A DNA stretch of 64,000 nt from Helianthus annuus (GCF_002127325.2 NC_035443.2:149750703-149814702); one strand, 5' to 3'; positions 13,118-24,850 are shown, counted from the first letter of the stretch. A program made the numbers and translations. Notes: a model not told the origin generated them from the letters alone.

Positions 13118-13510
13118 TTAAAATTCTGCAACGGAGAGGGAGTCGTATCTTGCGCCTGCATAACCTTTCTCAGTGAGCTCACCGAAAACACATCTGAAAG
13201 TCTTGGGTAACCAGCCCCTATCATTTTCTTCATCCATGTATTTGTAATTCAGCACCAAACACCCTAAATCCTTCACCTCTTCTGATAGTCGATAGATTTC
13301 TTTTTCTCTAATTCCATGTTTCCAATCTTGCCTCGTTTGCACATTTCATAATTTTGTGGGACACCAAACATGAGTAGAGAGTTGTCAAACCATTTATCTA
13401 GCCAAAACTTTGTCTTGTTTTCGAATCCAACCTTTCGTTTAAATCGATTCTTTATACTAACCCCTTCTGTTTCCAATTCGTTCACCTTGAGCACAACTTT
13501 TAATCACGTC
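13118..13510 (-). pseudogene. LINE retrotransposon ORF2 remnant (zf-RVT region)
   Basis: Two short overlapping minus-strand frames together read like the segment after the reverse transcriptase of plant L1-type LINEs. The motif TKFWLDKWFDNSLL resembles the family's FWxDxW motif, followed by a tract with W and L spacing as in that region. The frame is broken around 13,273-13,342 and no RT catalytic motif remains nearby. It is a decayed fragment, not a working gene. The identification rests on motif memory. Confidence 0.5.
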
Positions 13511-13779
13511 ATGAAAAGTTTAGGTAACCGCATGCAATATATTGTTTTAAGTTTACGTATAATCGTTTGACAAAATAATACTGTTCAAGTTTACAAATAA
13601 TCATTTAACAACAATAATTTCTTTATAACTTAACCGATACATATTTTATGTAGACCGTTAAGAAAAGCCTACACATATAAGATACATTTTACATAAGCAG
13701 TGCGGACCCATAGATTATTTTCTATGGGTGCGAACTATGAGTTTAATCAAACTTTCAAGGAATGCGATCGAGATTTTTC

Positions 13780-14010
13780 ATCTAAAGTACACTAGCTTTT
13801 TAAGGGGGGCGCCCGCCCACCCAAACTACCACTTGGGTCCGCCCTTGTACTTAAGGTGAGTGATGTGTGGTTTCGAGTAGCGAACACACAAAAATACCTT
13901 GTTATGTAAACGTTAATCACATAGTCACTGGCGGAGGTTATTGGTGGCCCAGGGGTGTCCCGGCCCCTACTGATTTTTTTGCTCGTAGTGTTAATATTAC
14001 TGAAATTTTT
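13780..14010. repeat. GC-rich transposon-like ends
   Basis: Two GC-rich patches (about 13,803-13,850 with GGGCGCCCGCCCACCC, and about 13,926-13,970 with CACTGGCGGAGG and GGTGTCCCGGCCCC) contain GGCGGA-type words in opposite orientation. They resemble ends of decayed DNA transposons. Class not determined. Confidence 0.35.
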
Positions 14011-14249
14011 GTATTTTTAAGAGCCTGGCCCATTTATTTGGATTTTGAGAGTCCAATCTCCCCTGATTTTTCGTTCAAGCTCTGCTACTACAAATAGTCA
14101 TGTAACCTTTAAACTTAGAAACATTGTAAAAAAATTGGGTTAAAGGAGGTGGTACACGTTCATGAAATTAGTTTATACAAAGGAGGTGGTACACGCTCAT
14201 GAAAGTTTATATATTTGTTGTTAGATTTTCCTTTAATTTAAAATAGGTT

Positions 14250-14631
14250 AGAACCCCGTGTATTACACGAGTTAAATAAACGTAATTTTATATATTAAAT
14301 AATAAAATAATATATCTTTAAAACCTCATATTTACACGGGTTGAATAAATGTAATTTTATACTAAATAATACAAGCTATATTTTTAAGAATCCCGTGTAT
14401 TGTACGGGTATTTAAAATAATGTTAAATTAACAATTTAATTTTGAGTATAATATTTTATTAGAAAAATAGAAGGATTCTATTTGACATCCAAAGTAGGAT
14501 AAGATTAAATATTATTTTATTATTTATTTAATTTATATAAGATTGGTAGAAAAGAGAGATGAGAAAATAAAAAAGTAGATGTCTTCAATTGATGACACGT
14601 GTCACACATTGATTTATTTTATTATATAGAT
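14250..14631 (-). mobile_element. probable small non-autonomous Helitron
   Basis: Read on the minus strand, the segment opens at about 14,630 with TCTATATAATAAAATAAATC, a Helitron-like TC start. It carries a palindrome TGACACGTGTCA shortly after. Towards its far end it has several CCCGTGTA..TACACGGG hairpins (14,254-14,275 and about 14,390-14,410). A clean CTRR end is not visible, so the lower border is approximate. Confidence 0.35.
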
Positions 14632-14632
14632 A

Positions 14633-14664
14633 CTAGCGGTAAGACCCGTGTGCAAACACGGGTC
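14633..14664 (-). mobile_element. Helitron 3' terminus (perfect hairpin + CTAG)
   Basis: On the minus strand a perfect 9-bp stem with a 4-nt loop (14,664-14,643; arms GACCCGTGT and ACACGGGTC) is followed by six bases and then CTAG (14,636-14,633). The next base is T, so the A|T insertion rule is met. This is a textbook Helitron 3' end. The element body lies at higher coordinates. Confidence 0.6.
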
Positions 14665-14800
14665 GTTTCTTAGAAAACCATGCATAACACATACTGATAG
14701 AACATATAGATATGTGTATAGATATTGTACCAAAACGTATTATTTATTATAGCTAAAAGACAACTATAGACATGCAACATCAGTTAATATATAAGATACG

Positions 14801-15183
14801 ACTTACGTGCTTGTATGTAGAAGAGCATGCCCGCGTGGCGACTTACGTGCTCGTATGTAAAAGAGCATGCGCGCGTGGCGACTTAGGTACTCGTATGTAA
14901 AAGAGCATGCGCGCGTGGCGACTTACGTGCTCGTATGTGGAGCAGCAGGCTCGCATGGAGGCTGAGATGCTCGTATGTAGAGCAGCAGACTCGTATGGAG
15001 ACCTGCGTGCTCGTATGTAGAAGAGCATGCGCGCGTGGCGACTTACGTGCTCGTATGTAAAAGATCATGCGCGCGTGGCGACTTACGTGCTCGTATGTGG
15101 AGCAGCAGGCTCGCATGGAGGCTGAGATGCTCATATGTAGAGCAGCAGACTCGTATGGTGACCTGCGTGCTCGTATGTTAAAG
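14801..15183. repeat. 40-bp minisatellite with higher-order structure
   Basis: Nine and a half copies of an exactly 40-bp unit stay in register from 14,801. The common core is ACTTACGTGCTCGTATGTA. The last eight units follow a four-type order (A-B-C-D, A-B-C-D), so a 160-bp higher-order repeat sits on the 40-bp unit. The open frames on both strands come from the unit and are not evidence of coding. Confidence 0.9.
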
Positions 15184-15189
15184 GTTGTA

Positions 15190-15735
15190 TCAGAAGATAA
15201 TACCTGTAATATCCCCCGGTTGGACGTTCGTCGCATGTCTATTTTTGAAGTAGATGACCGGTCTTGATTGTATTGGGGGTTACGCTATGACGGTTTATTT
15301 CTGCTGAACAAACGTTAGTGATATTGAATTTGAATAATAATAAGCAATGATACATGTATGTGTAATAAATATCATATGGTTATGAATTGCTAAAACGTGT
15401 AACTACTAATCTCGTCGTTAAATTGATTTCATGTGCTAGGCTTTTGCCAACTTGTTATTGGAGACATTGTATTATAATTATACCTTACTAGATAATCCAG
15501 GTGTTACCAAACAGGGAATTCATGTAAATGGGGTCCATATGCTAGACAATGGCATATCAGAGGAGTCACGAGCCAATAATTCTAATTTACATGTATTTCT
15601 GCCACCAAAATGTGGATCATGATTGCTTTTTGACTTTTCAAAGTGATTTATCAATTTATCACTTCAAAAATTTAAGTCTAGCATTTTAAATGATGTGCCA
15701 GCGTAGGTATAGTTGCTCACGCACCGTATTGTTGC
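15190..15735. other. spacer between two minisatellites
   Basis: No gene or clear repeat is visible. Base composition returns to AT-rich between the two GC-rich arrays. Confidence 0.45.
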
Positions 15736-15739
15736 AAGA

Positions 15740-16230
15740 GGTGGGAGTTTACTCCCGTGACAGAGTACTCGCGCGCGAAGTATGATTGTGTTATAGAGGT
15801 TACCCGCGCGACGAAGTACGCTCATGTAACTGAGTTTGCCCACGCGACAGAGTACTCGCGCGACGAAGTATGCTCATGCTACAGAGGTTACCCGCGCGAC
15901 GGGGTATGCTCGTGTAGCGGAGGTTACCCGCGTGACGAGGTACTCGCGCGGCGAAGTATGCTCGTGCTACAGAGGTTACCACGCGGTGGGGTATGCTCGT
16001 GTAACGGAGTTTACCCGCGTGACGAGTACTGGCGCGGCGAAGTATGCTCGTGCTACAGAGGTTACCCGCACGACGGAGTATGCTCGTGTAACGGAGGTTA
16101 CCCTCATGGCTCGTGTAACGGAGTTTACCCGCGTGACGAGGTACTCGCGTGGCGAAGTATGCTCGTGCTACAGAGGTTACCCGCGCGGCGGAGTATGCTC
16201 GCGCCGTGGAGATTACTCGCGGCTGCTGAG
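15740..16230. repeat. GC-rich minisatellite (CGTGCTACAGAGGTTACC units)
   Basis: Imperfect copies of a unit of about 85-90 bp recur. Each is made of two related halves containing GTATGCTCGTGCTACAGAGG and GTATGCTCGTGTAACGGAG joined by TTACCCGCGCGACG. GCGCG words are frequent. Three frames stay open for 160-190 codons simultaneously (two plus, one minus), which is expected of a repeat without stop triplets. It shares the word ATGCTCGT with the 40-bp array at 14,801. Confidence 0.85.
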
Positions 16231-16612
16231 CTTGTCCAAAGGAGGCGAACATTGTCCGCACGGCGTAGCTGGTCTGGCAAGGGCGGGACACGTTTGTGTT
16301 TTTGAAGGATTGTACAAAACGACAATATCCTTTTTAATGAAAATGATAGCTCTATTTAACAAAATTGGAAGTGGGTTTTATCCAACAAAATTGTAAAACT
16401 CATTTTTGATGACAGGTGTCTTGGAAATGTGGTAATTATATTCTGGTGAGAATGTCACGATTCACGAATTTCCAAAAGCTTTTAATTGCAGTTGGCATGC
16501 AAGGTTCAGTGCATGCTTTACTCCACTTGTTTGATGCAAAATGAAAAATTTGCCGATAAAAAAATATAAGCGTTAATGTTGTGTTTAGAAAATATGGCAG
16601 AACCGTGCGCAT

Positions 16613-16796
16613 GCACAATGTGCGCGGAGCTTTACCGAAGGATACGGAGTTGCTCGCAGGGAGTTGGATCTTCTCAGGGTGCGCAAGACTCCAACAAGCA
16701 AGTGCACAATGTGCACGGAGCTTTACCGAAGGATACAGAGTTGATCGCAGGGAGTTGGATCTTCCCGGGGTGCGCAAGACTCCAACAAGCAGGTGC
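16613..16796. repeat. 91-bp tandem duplication
   Basis: Two adjacent copies (16,613-16,703 and 16,704-16,796) begin GCACAATGTGC and end ACTCCAACAAGCA. They differ at about eight positions. The copies leave overlapping plus-strand frames open, but nothing suggests a protein. Confidence 0.85.
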
Positions 16797-16799
16797 CTC

Positions 16800-18080
16800 T
16801 AGTGCACGGGTGACAGAGAGTGTGTCTTACATGCGTAGGTGCACGAAAATGTAAGTTGTAAAACTTTTCTTTTCAAGTGGCGCAGGGTGTGTTTGGATAC
16901 TCAATTCTATGCTCCACACTAGATCCTTGCATCCACCAGTGTATGAGCATTTCCAAGTACAGATATTTGTGTCTTATAAATAGTAAAATAAACATATATC
17001 AGATGAAGGCAAAGGTTATACCTTTGTAAAGCTTATTCGCGCCGCATGTTAAAGATTAACGATTACGATTTTCTGTGCGCCTCAATCATCAGATGACATG
17101 AAGGTTGGCGGTGCGTTGTAATGCTTCCTAGCCGAATCGGTGTCTTCGATATCCGCGACGGCTGCTGATAATTCTCTAATGTGGATGCGCGAGCGTCACC
17201 ATGAGATATCTTCATGAGCGTGGTGGTGGACGGTCATGCCATATGTGCACAGTGGCGAAGGCCGTTCACCTTTGATGATGCGCAGTTGTCAGCATGAGAT
17301 GTCTGAATGCGCGCGGTGCAGAGGTACGTCCCGGCGCGCATGGTGGTTGTTGATGCGCGACGTCACATACCGGTGATTGTAGGCCAGAAGTTGCAGGATG
17401 GTTATCCACCATTAATGGAGGATGTTTGGAGCGCATCAAAAATTTGCATGATGACAAATGGTGGGTGTGAAGATGTACCGTTGTGAACACATAGTACACT
17501 TTTCCTGCCTCATGTCAAGATGTGTTCCCTTCACCCAATTTTATGTGCAATAAGATAATACCTTGTGCAGTATTAATTGTAACTTTTCCCACTGCAAATT
17601 ACTTTCTCAAAGCCTAGTGCACGTTTTGTTTGGAAATGTTTACAACTGTCAAACACCTTTTTTCTTTCAATAAAAAATGGATTTAATGTTCATCCATATG
17701 ATACGTAATGTATCTTAAGCTTTTCAAATTTTTTATTCAACAAAAACATCTTTGAGAATAATGCCTAAGTTGTTCAACTACATCTGATAATTGAAATAGG
17801 TAGGGAGATGAAAAGGTAATATCTGGATTTGCATTTTCGTACAGAAAAAGGGTTCAACCGAAAAACGAAAACCCAGATCTTGAGGGAACCCCAAATCTTG
17901 AGTTTTTTTGACAGAATATTGTGTGTAAAATTACAATCGGCGGACTGTTATCAAATACTTTAAAGTTTAAATGAACATCTGTGGGATTTCTCGATTTGAA
18001 GATCGAGAGTGTGATTTCAAGCATACAGATCTGAAGAGCAGAGGAGAGAACCAAATGTGATCAACAAATGTATAAAATAT
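16800..18080. other. no gene; possible internal DNA of the truncated LTR element
   Basis: Contains a GC-richer stretch at about 17,100-17,420 with GATGCGC and CATGAGATGTC words. On the minus strand it directly follows the primer-binding site at 18,081-18,094, so some of it may be the leader of that element. No gag or pol motif was found. Confidence 0.4.
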
Positions 18081-18517
18081 TCGGTGGGCGCCAATGAAGA
18101 AACACGGTTTCACCACCGGGATGATTGGACAGCTTTCTCTGAGGGGGTGAAGAATCACACCTCGTTCTTCCTCTTAAACCTAGATCTGCAATAGAGAAGA
18201 GAAGAAAGTGGAGCTGTAGAGATGACCGGTAGGAGAAGATTCTCCTATTTCCAGCTACAAAAGTGTGGCGGCTCTATATCCTCTGCCCTAATAATGAGGT
18301 GAACACCTCTTTATATAGGAGATATGGGCCTCCCCTAACCTCAATGGGCCAGGCCCAGTTAGGGGTTATCTTTACAAGCCCACAACCTAGTGTAGTGTAA
18401 ACTACAACGCGCTAGGCTTCGCGGGTTAGTACGCAATAATAATAAATATTATAATAAAAGCAATAAGTAACGGGAATATCCGACCGCTCGGGTCGGGTCT
18501 AATACCATACCCCATCA
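18081..18517 (-). mobile_element. 5' LTR and primer-binding site of a truncated LTR retroelement
   Basis: Minus strand: the LTR would run from TGATGGGGTATGG at 18,517 to TCTTCA at 18,095 (423 bp). It has a TATA-like CTATATAAAG around 18,310-18,318 and is followed at once by TTGGCGCCCACCGA (18,094-18,081). That opening matches the TTGGCGCC-type primer-binding site of many plant Ty3 elements. No second LTR copy and no gag/pol are visible in the window, so the element is partial or a pol-less derivative. Confidence 0.5.
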
Positions 18518-18683
18518 GATACATATGAGTATTTCCATTGTCCTATCCACAAAAAAAAGTAGCACCCACCCATTGACAATGAAACCTGTTTATAGACATA
18601 ACTACATATAGAACATGTCTAAGAAGCAAAATTAGTACCACCGACGAACCAAATGTACAACCACAAACAATCATGACGTGAAA

Positions 18684-21123
18684 CTAAGAGGACTTTATCT
18701 TTGTCACGATATGCACAACTTTTTTTAACTTCAGCAATTGAGTAGACTTGTGAAACTCTAACGAAAGTTCATCACCAAAAGCAATATTGCAAGATCTCAT
18801 ATAAGAAGACCATCCAACAACAGCGTAGTTGAATCCAGTATTGGTTTTTTGAGATGTTGTAAACAGTTCCTGGACTTCACATTTGAGATTCTGGATTTTG
18901 ATAGGCTTAGGATTATCAGTATGCAGATCCAACGCAGAAGATACATCTGATGGAAGATGCTAAAAAACAGAAAATTGAATAGTGAATTTTATAAAATATT
19001 GATATATAACTGAAATTGTTGAAATAACGAAACAAAGCAATGACTGCAAAAGCTTAAGTCTGTCTTCAGCATGTGTGGTGAAGTGTAAGACTGATTCTGA
19101 AGTGGATGACACTAAACGAACCTTTTGAACTTTACACGGTCTATCAACAACTTGGTTATCCTCTACAATTGTCTTGCCATGAAGTTTGTGCATCTTTTCA
19201 ACCTAAGTAAATTAATTTAGAATATAACAACTCTAAATTCTTGAAATTTTATAACTTTCTTTATCAACACAAACTATCTTCTCAACTCAGCTTTGAAGTT
19301 TAAAACTCAATCATACAGAAGAATATCAATATATTGAGACAATAATAAAATAGACAGTATAAAACTAATAAACGCTTACATTAGATACAACACTTGAAGA
19401 GGCAGAAATGTCACGAACAGGAAAATCTTTAGACTGTAGTTGAGGATCGTTAACATCATCAACTATTTTACAGAATGATCTTCAGACTACAACAAAATTT
19501 AAAAAAACCTTCTTATACAATAAAATATATGCGTAGGGAATTATAAATTTACAGAATTTTTAACATCTGACTTATCAACCAGACGCGCAATCTTTGAATC
19601 AAATAGCCCATCATCAGCAAACTATATTTATAAGAAGGATCATATATAAGAAACCATATTTTAAATCATAATAATATATAAATATTACATGTGTATATAT
19701 ACATTAAAAATATCCTCAAAACTCATAAACTGCTTAGAATTACCAACCGAAGCTCCAGTATCCTCATCATCTAAAGCAACTTCCACGGAATCCAGAACCT
19801 GTTTGTGTTTAGCCTACAAAATGAGATTTCAAAAGTTATTAGCATAATATAATAAAAGTTACTTATCACCATCATGTTATCAAACAATGTATTTTATAAT
19901 CAAAATTTTATACCGCAGCCAATAAATCAAACCCACCATCTTTATAAACTGAATCATCAAAAACAACAACATCAGCTTTCTTGAAGGAAACCTCAGTTCC
20001 AGTCTCGGAATGGAAAACGGAAAGCTCAAACGTTTTAGATGCAATCATGGTGAAAACCAACCAAGATTCAACTGCTATGGGAACTTCTTCAATCAATTTT
20101 AACCATCCATCAGTAAATCCGCATCCATCAGTCCATCCTTTCATCATCACATTCCAACACCTTTCGCCAACATAGATAGTTACCATCCCATACTCGTAAT
20201 TTTTACATAGAATTGTTTCCAAAATTTGTCAGCAATTAGCTATAGAAGAAGCAAAGGAATATTTCTTGCAGACTTACAAATTTGATATGAACTAATGAGC
20301 AACAAAAGTTACAACGGATTAGTCAACAAAAGTTAAAATGAGAATTACTCAACAGGGTTAGTCAATAGTAGTTACAGTATTTACACACAGCCTAACCACT
20401 GTTTGGCTATCAACTATTACATACCTCTGTTGCTATCCAACAGAGGTTTCGTAACAACTGTCATCCATTATGTCCAGCAGCGATTGCAACGTGGACAGAT
20501 CTTAAATATCAGATGTTAGTCAACCGAGGTTAAAAGACTTAGTCAACAGAAGTTAAAAAGGTTAGTTAGCAGATGTTAAGATTATAAGGAAACAGACGTT
20601 GAAAGGGCAAACAGATGTTAGCAAGTTGCTGAGCTAGCAAAAAATGTTTACAGTAAGTAACAAAATAATATATCGTTACTTACAGTCATGCCAAGTTCAG
20701 GTCTAATATTTGCTGAAATGTAAGAGTTCTCGTAGACCTTTTCTTTAAAACATGAGATAACGAATGACAAACGTCCAATAGCTTTCACCAATACAACATC
20801 TTTCGTTTTCAAACAACAATCTCTAACAAACTTTGTCCATCCATTCGTAAATATACTATGATCATCTCTCTTCCTTACTCGTACTAACCATGATTTGTCA
20901 CCATCAAGTAACTCTACAATTCGACCGTACGGGACCTCCTTGCCCCACAACAGAGTCTCAAAATCAAGTGGTATATTCTGCGACAGTAGTTAACAAACAT
21001 CTTACATCAAAAATTAACGTAGAATCCTAATTGTAGCAAGAAAGTTAAAAAACATACCAAAAATATAAAATCATCTTCATTAAGGAATTGTAAAAAGGAT
21101 GGTGTTTGATTGGATAGATTCAT
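18684..21123 (-). CDS. REM-like B3-domain transcription factor, one apparent frameshift
   Basis: Eight minus-strand exons: 21123-21058, 20977-20684, 20239-19914, 19813-19703, 19621-19553, 19433-19380, 19202-19029 and 18959-18684. All are GT-AG, and the 19,029 donor is the weakest. They encode about 456 aa. The first B3 domain (residues about 7-105) opens TPSFLQFLNEDDF and has NGWTKFVRDCCLK. The second (about 121-220) has RCWNVMMKGW and DGWLKLIEEV. A B3-like C-terminal unit (about 385-450) has FNYAVVGWSSYMR. Plant B3 domains bind DNA as seven-strand barrels; several B3 units in one protein is typical of the REM subfamily. In exon 3, just before the second B3, the reading frame shifts by one base at a run of five A (about 20,190). 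The rest is open, so this is either a pseudogene or an assembly indel. Confidence 0.7.
20250..20640. repeat. GTTAGTCAACAGAAGTT-rich tract in B3 intron 2
   Basis: In the intron at 20,240-20,683, words such as AACAGATGTTAG, GTTAGTCAACA and AAAAGTTAAAA recur about a dozen times. It looks like a degenerate tandem repeat. Related CTGTT-rich DNA lies at 24,370-24,850. Confidence 0.5.
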
Positions 21124-21129
21124 ATCTGC

Positions 21130-22670
21130 AATAAACAATTTAAACTTACAAGTTATAAAGATGAACAACATCCAACAAATGTCATAGACAAACAACATTA
21201 TAAAATAGACATCACTAACATCCCTTAAACTTCAGCACTTAAAAAACAAAAGTAACAAATATTAACCGGACTATTTGTACAATCACACACTTAAGGTATT
21301 ATAAAAACAAAGCACAAAACGAAAATCATCATCTCTCACAACAGTTAAGCAAATGAGCATCAACCAAAAATTATATGGTTGATTTATCAATCGTAATGTA
21401 GAAGACAACATCACGAAGATGCATGCACAAATTGTGATAGAGAATGCTATCAGTAACTTCATTTAAGTTAATGGAGTACTTAATCGATAAAAATACACCG
21501 GATTACAGCAACTATTATTTGCTTCAACAAAGAATATGAAACGCCGTCAGTGACAAATACATACTCATAACATCAAATAATGATTAATCTAACATTTATA
21601 ATACAAACAATAAATTCAAAGAAACAATACTTGGTTTTATAGCGTGTAATCTATATTATGCAATAGAACCTTGCCGATTTTGATAAGAAAGTTATTTGAG
21701 AAAACTTCCGAATATGTTTTCTGGAGCTTATATTCAATAATGGAGATGAAAAGTATATTAAATGGAGTTAATACAGATGTTATATTTACACTGGTTGGTT
21801 GAAATTAAGTTTTGTAAGATTTATACTTTACCCCCTTTTACATTAAAACGAGGCAATTTTTGCACAGCAGCAACCACTGCTTGACTATAAATTTAATGTT
21901 AAATAAGAAAAAAATATCTATTAATTCATATATTTATATAATTAAAAATAGTTTTTAAATCCCGATATTAAAGATTATTATAAGTTAAATAAATAAACAA
22001 TTACAAGTTAATAGATCAGGTATTTTTTTGTTGTCTTGTGTATTTTACAAGTATGCTTTGACATGTTCCTTTCAGTTTCCTCATTACAAATTATATAAAC
22101 ATCAAAATCATAATCCACTGATGTTAAAATAGATAAACTTATATTAACTTGTTTTCTTTATTTTATAATAAGATTTATATCAACCTATTTAGTTACATTT
22201 TGGTTCATTTCATCTAAATAACAATCTGAAATATTATTGTTTCATAAATATTTGGTTGTATATTTTCCGAATGGTTTTAGAATTATTGTATGAACTGCCA
22301 TGTAGTGTTGATAAATTTGTTCTATCAATATTAATTTTGATAAAATATTCTGCAATCAGTTTATAGTACTCATATGTCTGATTTGTAAGTAAATATAGCC
22401 TTGGCTGCTGAAAAAAAACTTAAGTTTGAAGTTGACACAAACATGGATATTTGAAAACTTTATTGCCATATAATACTTTTTTTATTATACAAGAATATAA
22501 ATTTGATCTTACACAGTGTTAGATTCATATTGTTGGTTGTAGGGACCATATTGAAGTACACAACATATAAATTTGGTCCTACAGAGTGTTGGATATTTTT
22601 TTATACCTTAAATAGAATGCTTTTCAGATACAATTGATTTTATGTTTTAGTATTTAATTGTTATTGTATT
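21130..22670. other. AT-rich spacer between the two B3 loci
   Basis: About 1.5 kb of AT-rich DNA between the REM-like gene (minus) and the B3 pseudogene (plus), which are divergently arranged. It would hold both promoters. No distinct core promoter stands out. Confidence 0.45.
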
Positions 22671-22682
22671 TTTTACTTTCAG

Positions 22683-24060
22683 ATGGAGTTTATGATAATT
22701 ATCAATGTCTCTGAATTGACAGACCTAAATGAGGGATTGGTAAGCTATATTCTTAGAACAAATTAGCTCAAATCACAATTGTATGCTAAAAACTGTATTT
22801 ATAAAATTAAAAATATATTAAATGTTGTGTATTTTATATACATAGGTACTTCCAAGGATAATGAGTAACCAATTACCAAGAAAGTGTGAAGTAATAAAGT
22901 TGGTTGATTATACGTGTTTTAGTATAAGATTGCAGTACATAGTATCAGTCATAAAAGTAAGAGGATAAACGGGCCAGAATGGACTCGGTTTGTTGAAACT
23001 TATAGAAATAACAACATAGACAAACTGTGTTTAAAAAAATTGAAGGAAGTAAAATTTGAGATAAATGTTTTGAACAATGAGGGATTGGAGATTAGAAACG
23101 ATGGCTCGAACTGAGATTATGTTCATGGTTGCTTGATACAGGCTGAAAAAGAAACATACTGCAAGCAGGTTAAAAATTGCTACCTTATTTTTATATATTG
23201 CCGGTGTATCTTTTGGACTGTTAGAAAAACTTCTAATTTATATTTTGTAACATATATAAATCTAATATGACATTTCTGAAATGTATGAAAATTATATCAT
23301 TTACCACACGATTTGCTGAAGCTGTTGTCGGAGAGGAGATTAAAAATTGATAACTTGGTTGCAAAAGTACATGGACCAAAGCAGAGTAGTAAAGTTGATG
23401 TGTATTATGTTTTCTCTCCTAAAAACAAAAAGGGATTGGCTGCTGGTTTTATATGACCAGGATGGACAACTTTTTGCTTCGAAAATGACATTGAGGAAAG
23501 CTGCTAACTGTTGTTTCAATGGATGGGAAGTATTCCTGAAGACGACTTTAACTTCACTGTGAAGGTTTTTAACAAAGAAGGGATTTGACTTCACGGGGAG
23601 ACTAAACATCACTGCAGCTGTATCAATCACCAACACAGCAAAAAGCGTCCACATTATAAAAAATAGTTTGAATACCATGTTTTAGAGACACACAGCTTGG
23701 TATTTACATATCTACTTTTAATATGGTTGATTTTACTTATAATGTTCGATCTATCTATTATTACTTAAAGTATATGTTGTTTTAAATGAATAACTAAAGA
23801 AAGAATTTTCCTTTACAGGCAATACCGAGGAACTTTGTTCGAGAACACTAGCTAAATGACTACCGTAGAGCTGTGCTGTCATTAGGTCATGTGAAGTTTT
23901 TGGTACAGGTGGTTGTTATAAGAGATCCTATAAGACCTGACGACAACAACCATCTAGTGATGTATACAAACTGGCAGCGTATCATGGATGAAACATGAAT
24001 ATCTGTGGGGAAAAAGCTGAGGTTTGAGATAGTCAAAGAAAAAAGTGTAACATGAGATAA
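22683..24060 (+). pseudogene. decayed B3-domain gene
   Basis: Plus-strand pieces recall the minus-strand REM-like gene. A first exon at 22,683-22,739 opens with ATG and ends at a good donor (GTAAGC). It is followed from about 22,847 by a B3 start (VLPRIMSNQLPRKCEVIKLV) whose frame soon meets stops. Later segments (about 23,340-23,670 with GWTTFCFENDIEE, and about 23,820-24,050 with IPRNFVREH, NWQRIMDET and SVGKKLRFEIV) also look B3-derived but carry several stops and shifts. The first intron falls at the same place as in the REM-like gene, which supports common descent. No complete frame survives. Confidence 0.6.
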
Positions 24061-24369
24061 AATACACTTTGTAATTTGTTGACATAGTCTTTGAACATCT
24101 TTTCAGCCTTTAATCATTTATGTTTTAGTTAACATGTTTGATGGACAAATTTCTTCTTCGAAAACTAACTTAAGAATGAAGTTATGTAGTCTTAGTATAT
24201 ACTTTCAAAACTTTGTGGTTTTACCTTTTTATATTTTTCAACTAAACATTACTATATTTTGCATTTAAACATTACTATTTTCCATTACATTTCCCGGTCG
24301 CTCAACAAAAAGAAATATAAGACTCAAAATTAATAAAATAGTATACAACTTGTAATTACAAATAATAGT

Positions 24370-24850
24370 GTTTTAAAAATCTGCTCCTACCAAAGGGACA
24401 AACTCAACATCTGTTTCGCTAAACTTTGCAAACCAAAAGGTCTGTTGAAGACAACCACTGTTGAAAGAAAGTCTGTTAAACCAAACAACCTTAGCTCATG
24501 ATCCAAACAAACTCTGCTGATGAACCAAAACGTCTGTTAAGACAAAGACTGCTGAAGCAAAGGTCTGCTAAAGAGAACATCTGCTGATGAAGCCAAATGT
24601 ATGATGAACCTAAGTTCTGCTGTGGACCAACAGATATTACACAATTCAACAGAGGATCTATAATATAAGATCATTAACAGATGATGATCAACAACTCATA
24701 AGGTCTGTTGAAGCACGCTGTAACAGTGCTTAGCCTTTAACAGATCTTTAACAGTTCTTAGGGGTTAACAGATGATAAGACACTATAACAGTACTTAGCC
24801 TCTAATAGATGTTAATGTATCTCAGACCCTAACAGTTTTCCCACTAACCA
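24370..24850. repeat. CTGTT/CTGCTG-rich degenerate repeat
   Basis: About 25 occurrences of CTGTT, CTGCT or their complements (AACAG, AGCAG) within 480 bases, at irregular spacing of 15-25 bases, with the phrase GGTCTGTTGAAG repeated. It has no coding potential. It lies between the B3 pseudogene and the RPA70-like gene 3' end. Confidence 0.6.

Noticed and set aside
15757..16396. Long plus- and minus-strand open frames (160-190 codons)
   Set aside because: They lie within the GC-rich minisatellite, are open in three frames at once, and encode only the repeat unit.
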